Positions 5,409 to 5,490 of a stretch of DNA of 5,490 nt are shown here, in pieces. The notes under the pieces were generated by a model. That model searched no databases, was not told the origin of the DNA, and saw only the letters and a list, made by a program, of their open reading frames with translations. The position numbers were made by a program, and so were the translations under genes. Source of the DNA: Armatimonadetes bacterium UBA5829 (lineage in GTDB: Bacteria > Armatimonadota > UBA5829); contig DJHI01000137.1 of the NCBI GenBank assembly GCA_002431715.1, forward strand, positions 4,215-9,704. The letters run 5' to 3'. Within the stretch, counting starts at the first letter, position 1, and each line of letters starts with the position of its first letter.

Positions 5409-5490
5409 ATGAAGTTGCCTGAATCAGCATTATTGAACGGCGGCAAATGTGTTATTTCGGAACATGAGGACATGTTTCGCTGGCCGATAA
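5409..5490 (+). CDS. Start of a gene, possibly DegT/DnrJ/EryC1/StrS aminotransferase (partial)
   Basis: Open from the start to the window edge (27 codons), so only the N-terminus is visible. GGAGG (5402-5406) lies just 2 nt before ATG 5409 but 8 nt before an in-frame TTG at 5415. The TTG is therefore the better-spaced start, in line with other TTG starts here. The pattern ALLNGGKCVI followed by MFRWPI resembles the N-termini of PLP-dependent sugar aminotransferases of the DegT/DnrJ/EryC1/StrS family (typically an LxGGxPV...P..WP motif before the first helix). The catalytic Lys region is outside the window, so the family call is tentative. Transcription would start after the terminator at 5285-5328; no clear promoter was identified. 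Confidence 0.5.
   Translation, partial: MKLPESALLNGGKCVISEHEDMFRWPI

Overview
This roughly 5.5 kb window looks like chromosomal DNA from a free-living, non-model bacterium. The best guess is Armatimonadota, or a neighbouring group rich in prepilin-like secreted proteins such as Planctomycetota or Lentisphaerota. The argument rests on two proteins with a type IV prepilin N-terminus running into 'AAILFPV' plus a C-terminal H-X9-DG motif, next to an AraC-family regulator with a cupin domain. Several genes seem to start at TTG behind good Shine-Dalgarno (SD) sequences. This taxonomic call is inference.

Left part (1-2445) is a nitrogen-assimilation unit. It opens with a non-coding stretch of degenerate 21-bp tandem repeats (9-92) and AACTC-rich repeats (100-138). 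Next come half-sites on an 11-bp phase that match the actinobacterial GlnR box (146-183), a -10-like TATACT (195-200) and a perfect 9-bp leader hairpin (219-245). The first gene encodes a winged-helix (OmpR/PhoB-type) orphan response regulator. Its receiver domain has lost most of the phosphorylation pocket and its DNA-binding domain is strikingly GlnR-like. It is followed on the same strand by glnA, a complete 442-residue type I-alpha glutamine synthetase. The simplest reading is an autoregulated glnR-like/glnA operon. A symmetrical hairpin terminator (2475-2502) serves both glnA and the convergent gene that follows.

Right part (2517-5490) is an accessory cluster. Two prepilin-like H-X9-DG proteins (minus strand 2517-3227; plus strand 4534-5256) flank a cupin/AraC-type regulator (3423-4295). 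The first prepilin gene and the regulator are divergent and share a 195-bp intergenic region with recognisable promoter elements. The second prepilin gene has its own strong promoter (TTGACA, 16 bp, extended TG-n-TATACT) and a strong intrinsic terminator. A new gene starts at the right edge, with an N-terminus that resembles DegT/DnrJ/EryC1/StrS sugar aminotransferases. Its ribosome-binding site lies in one arm of a perfect 8-bp inverted repeat, which suggests translational control.

The most interesting signal is the combination of a GlnR-type regulator, a GlnR-box-like operator and glnA in what is probably not an actinobacterium. No mobile element, tRNA, rRNA or CRISPR array is visible.
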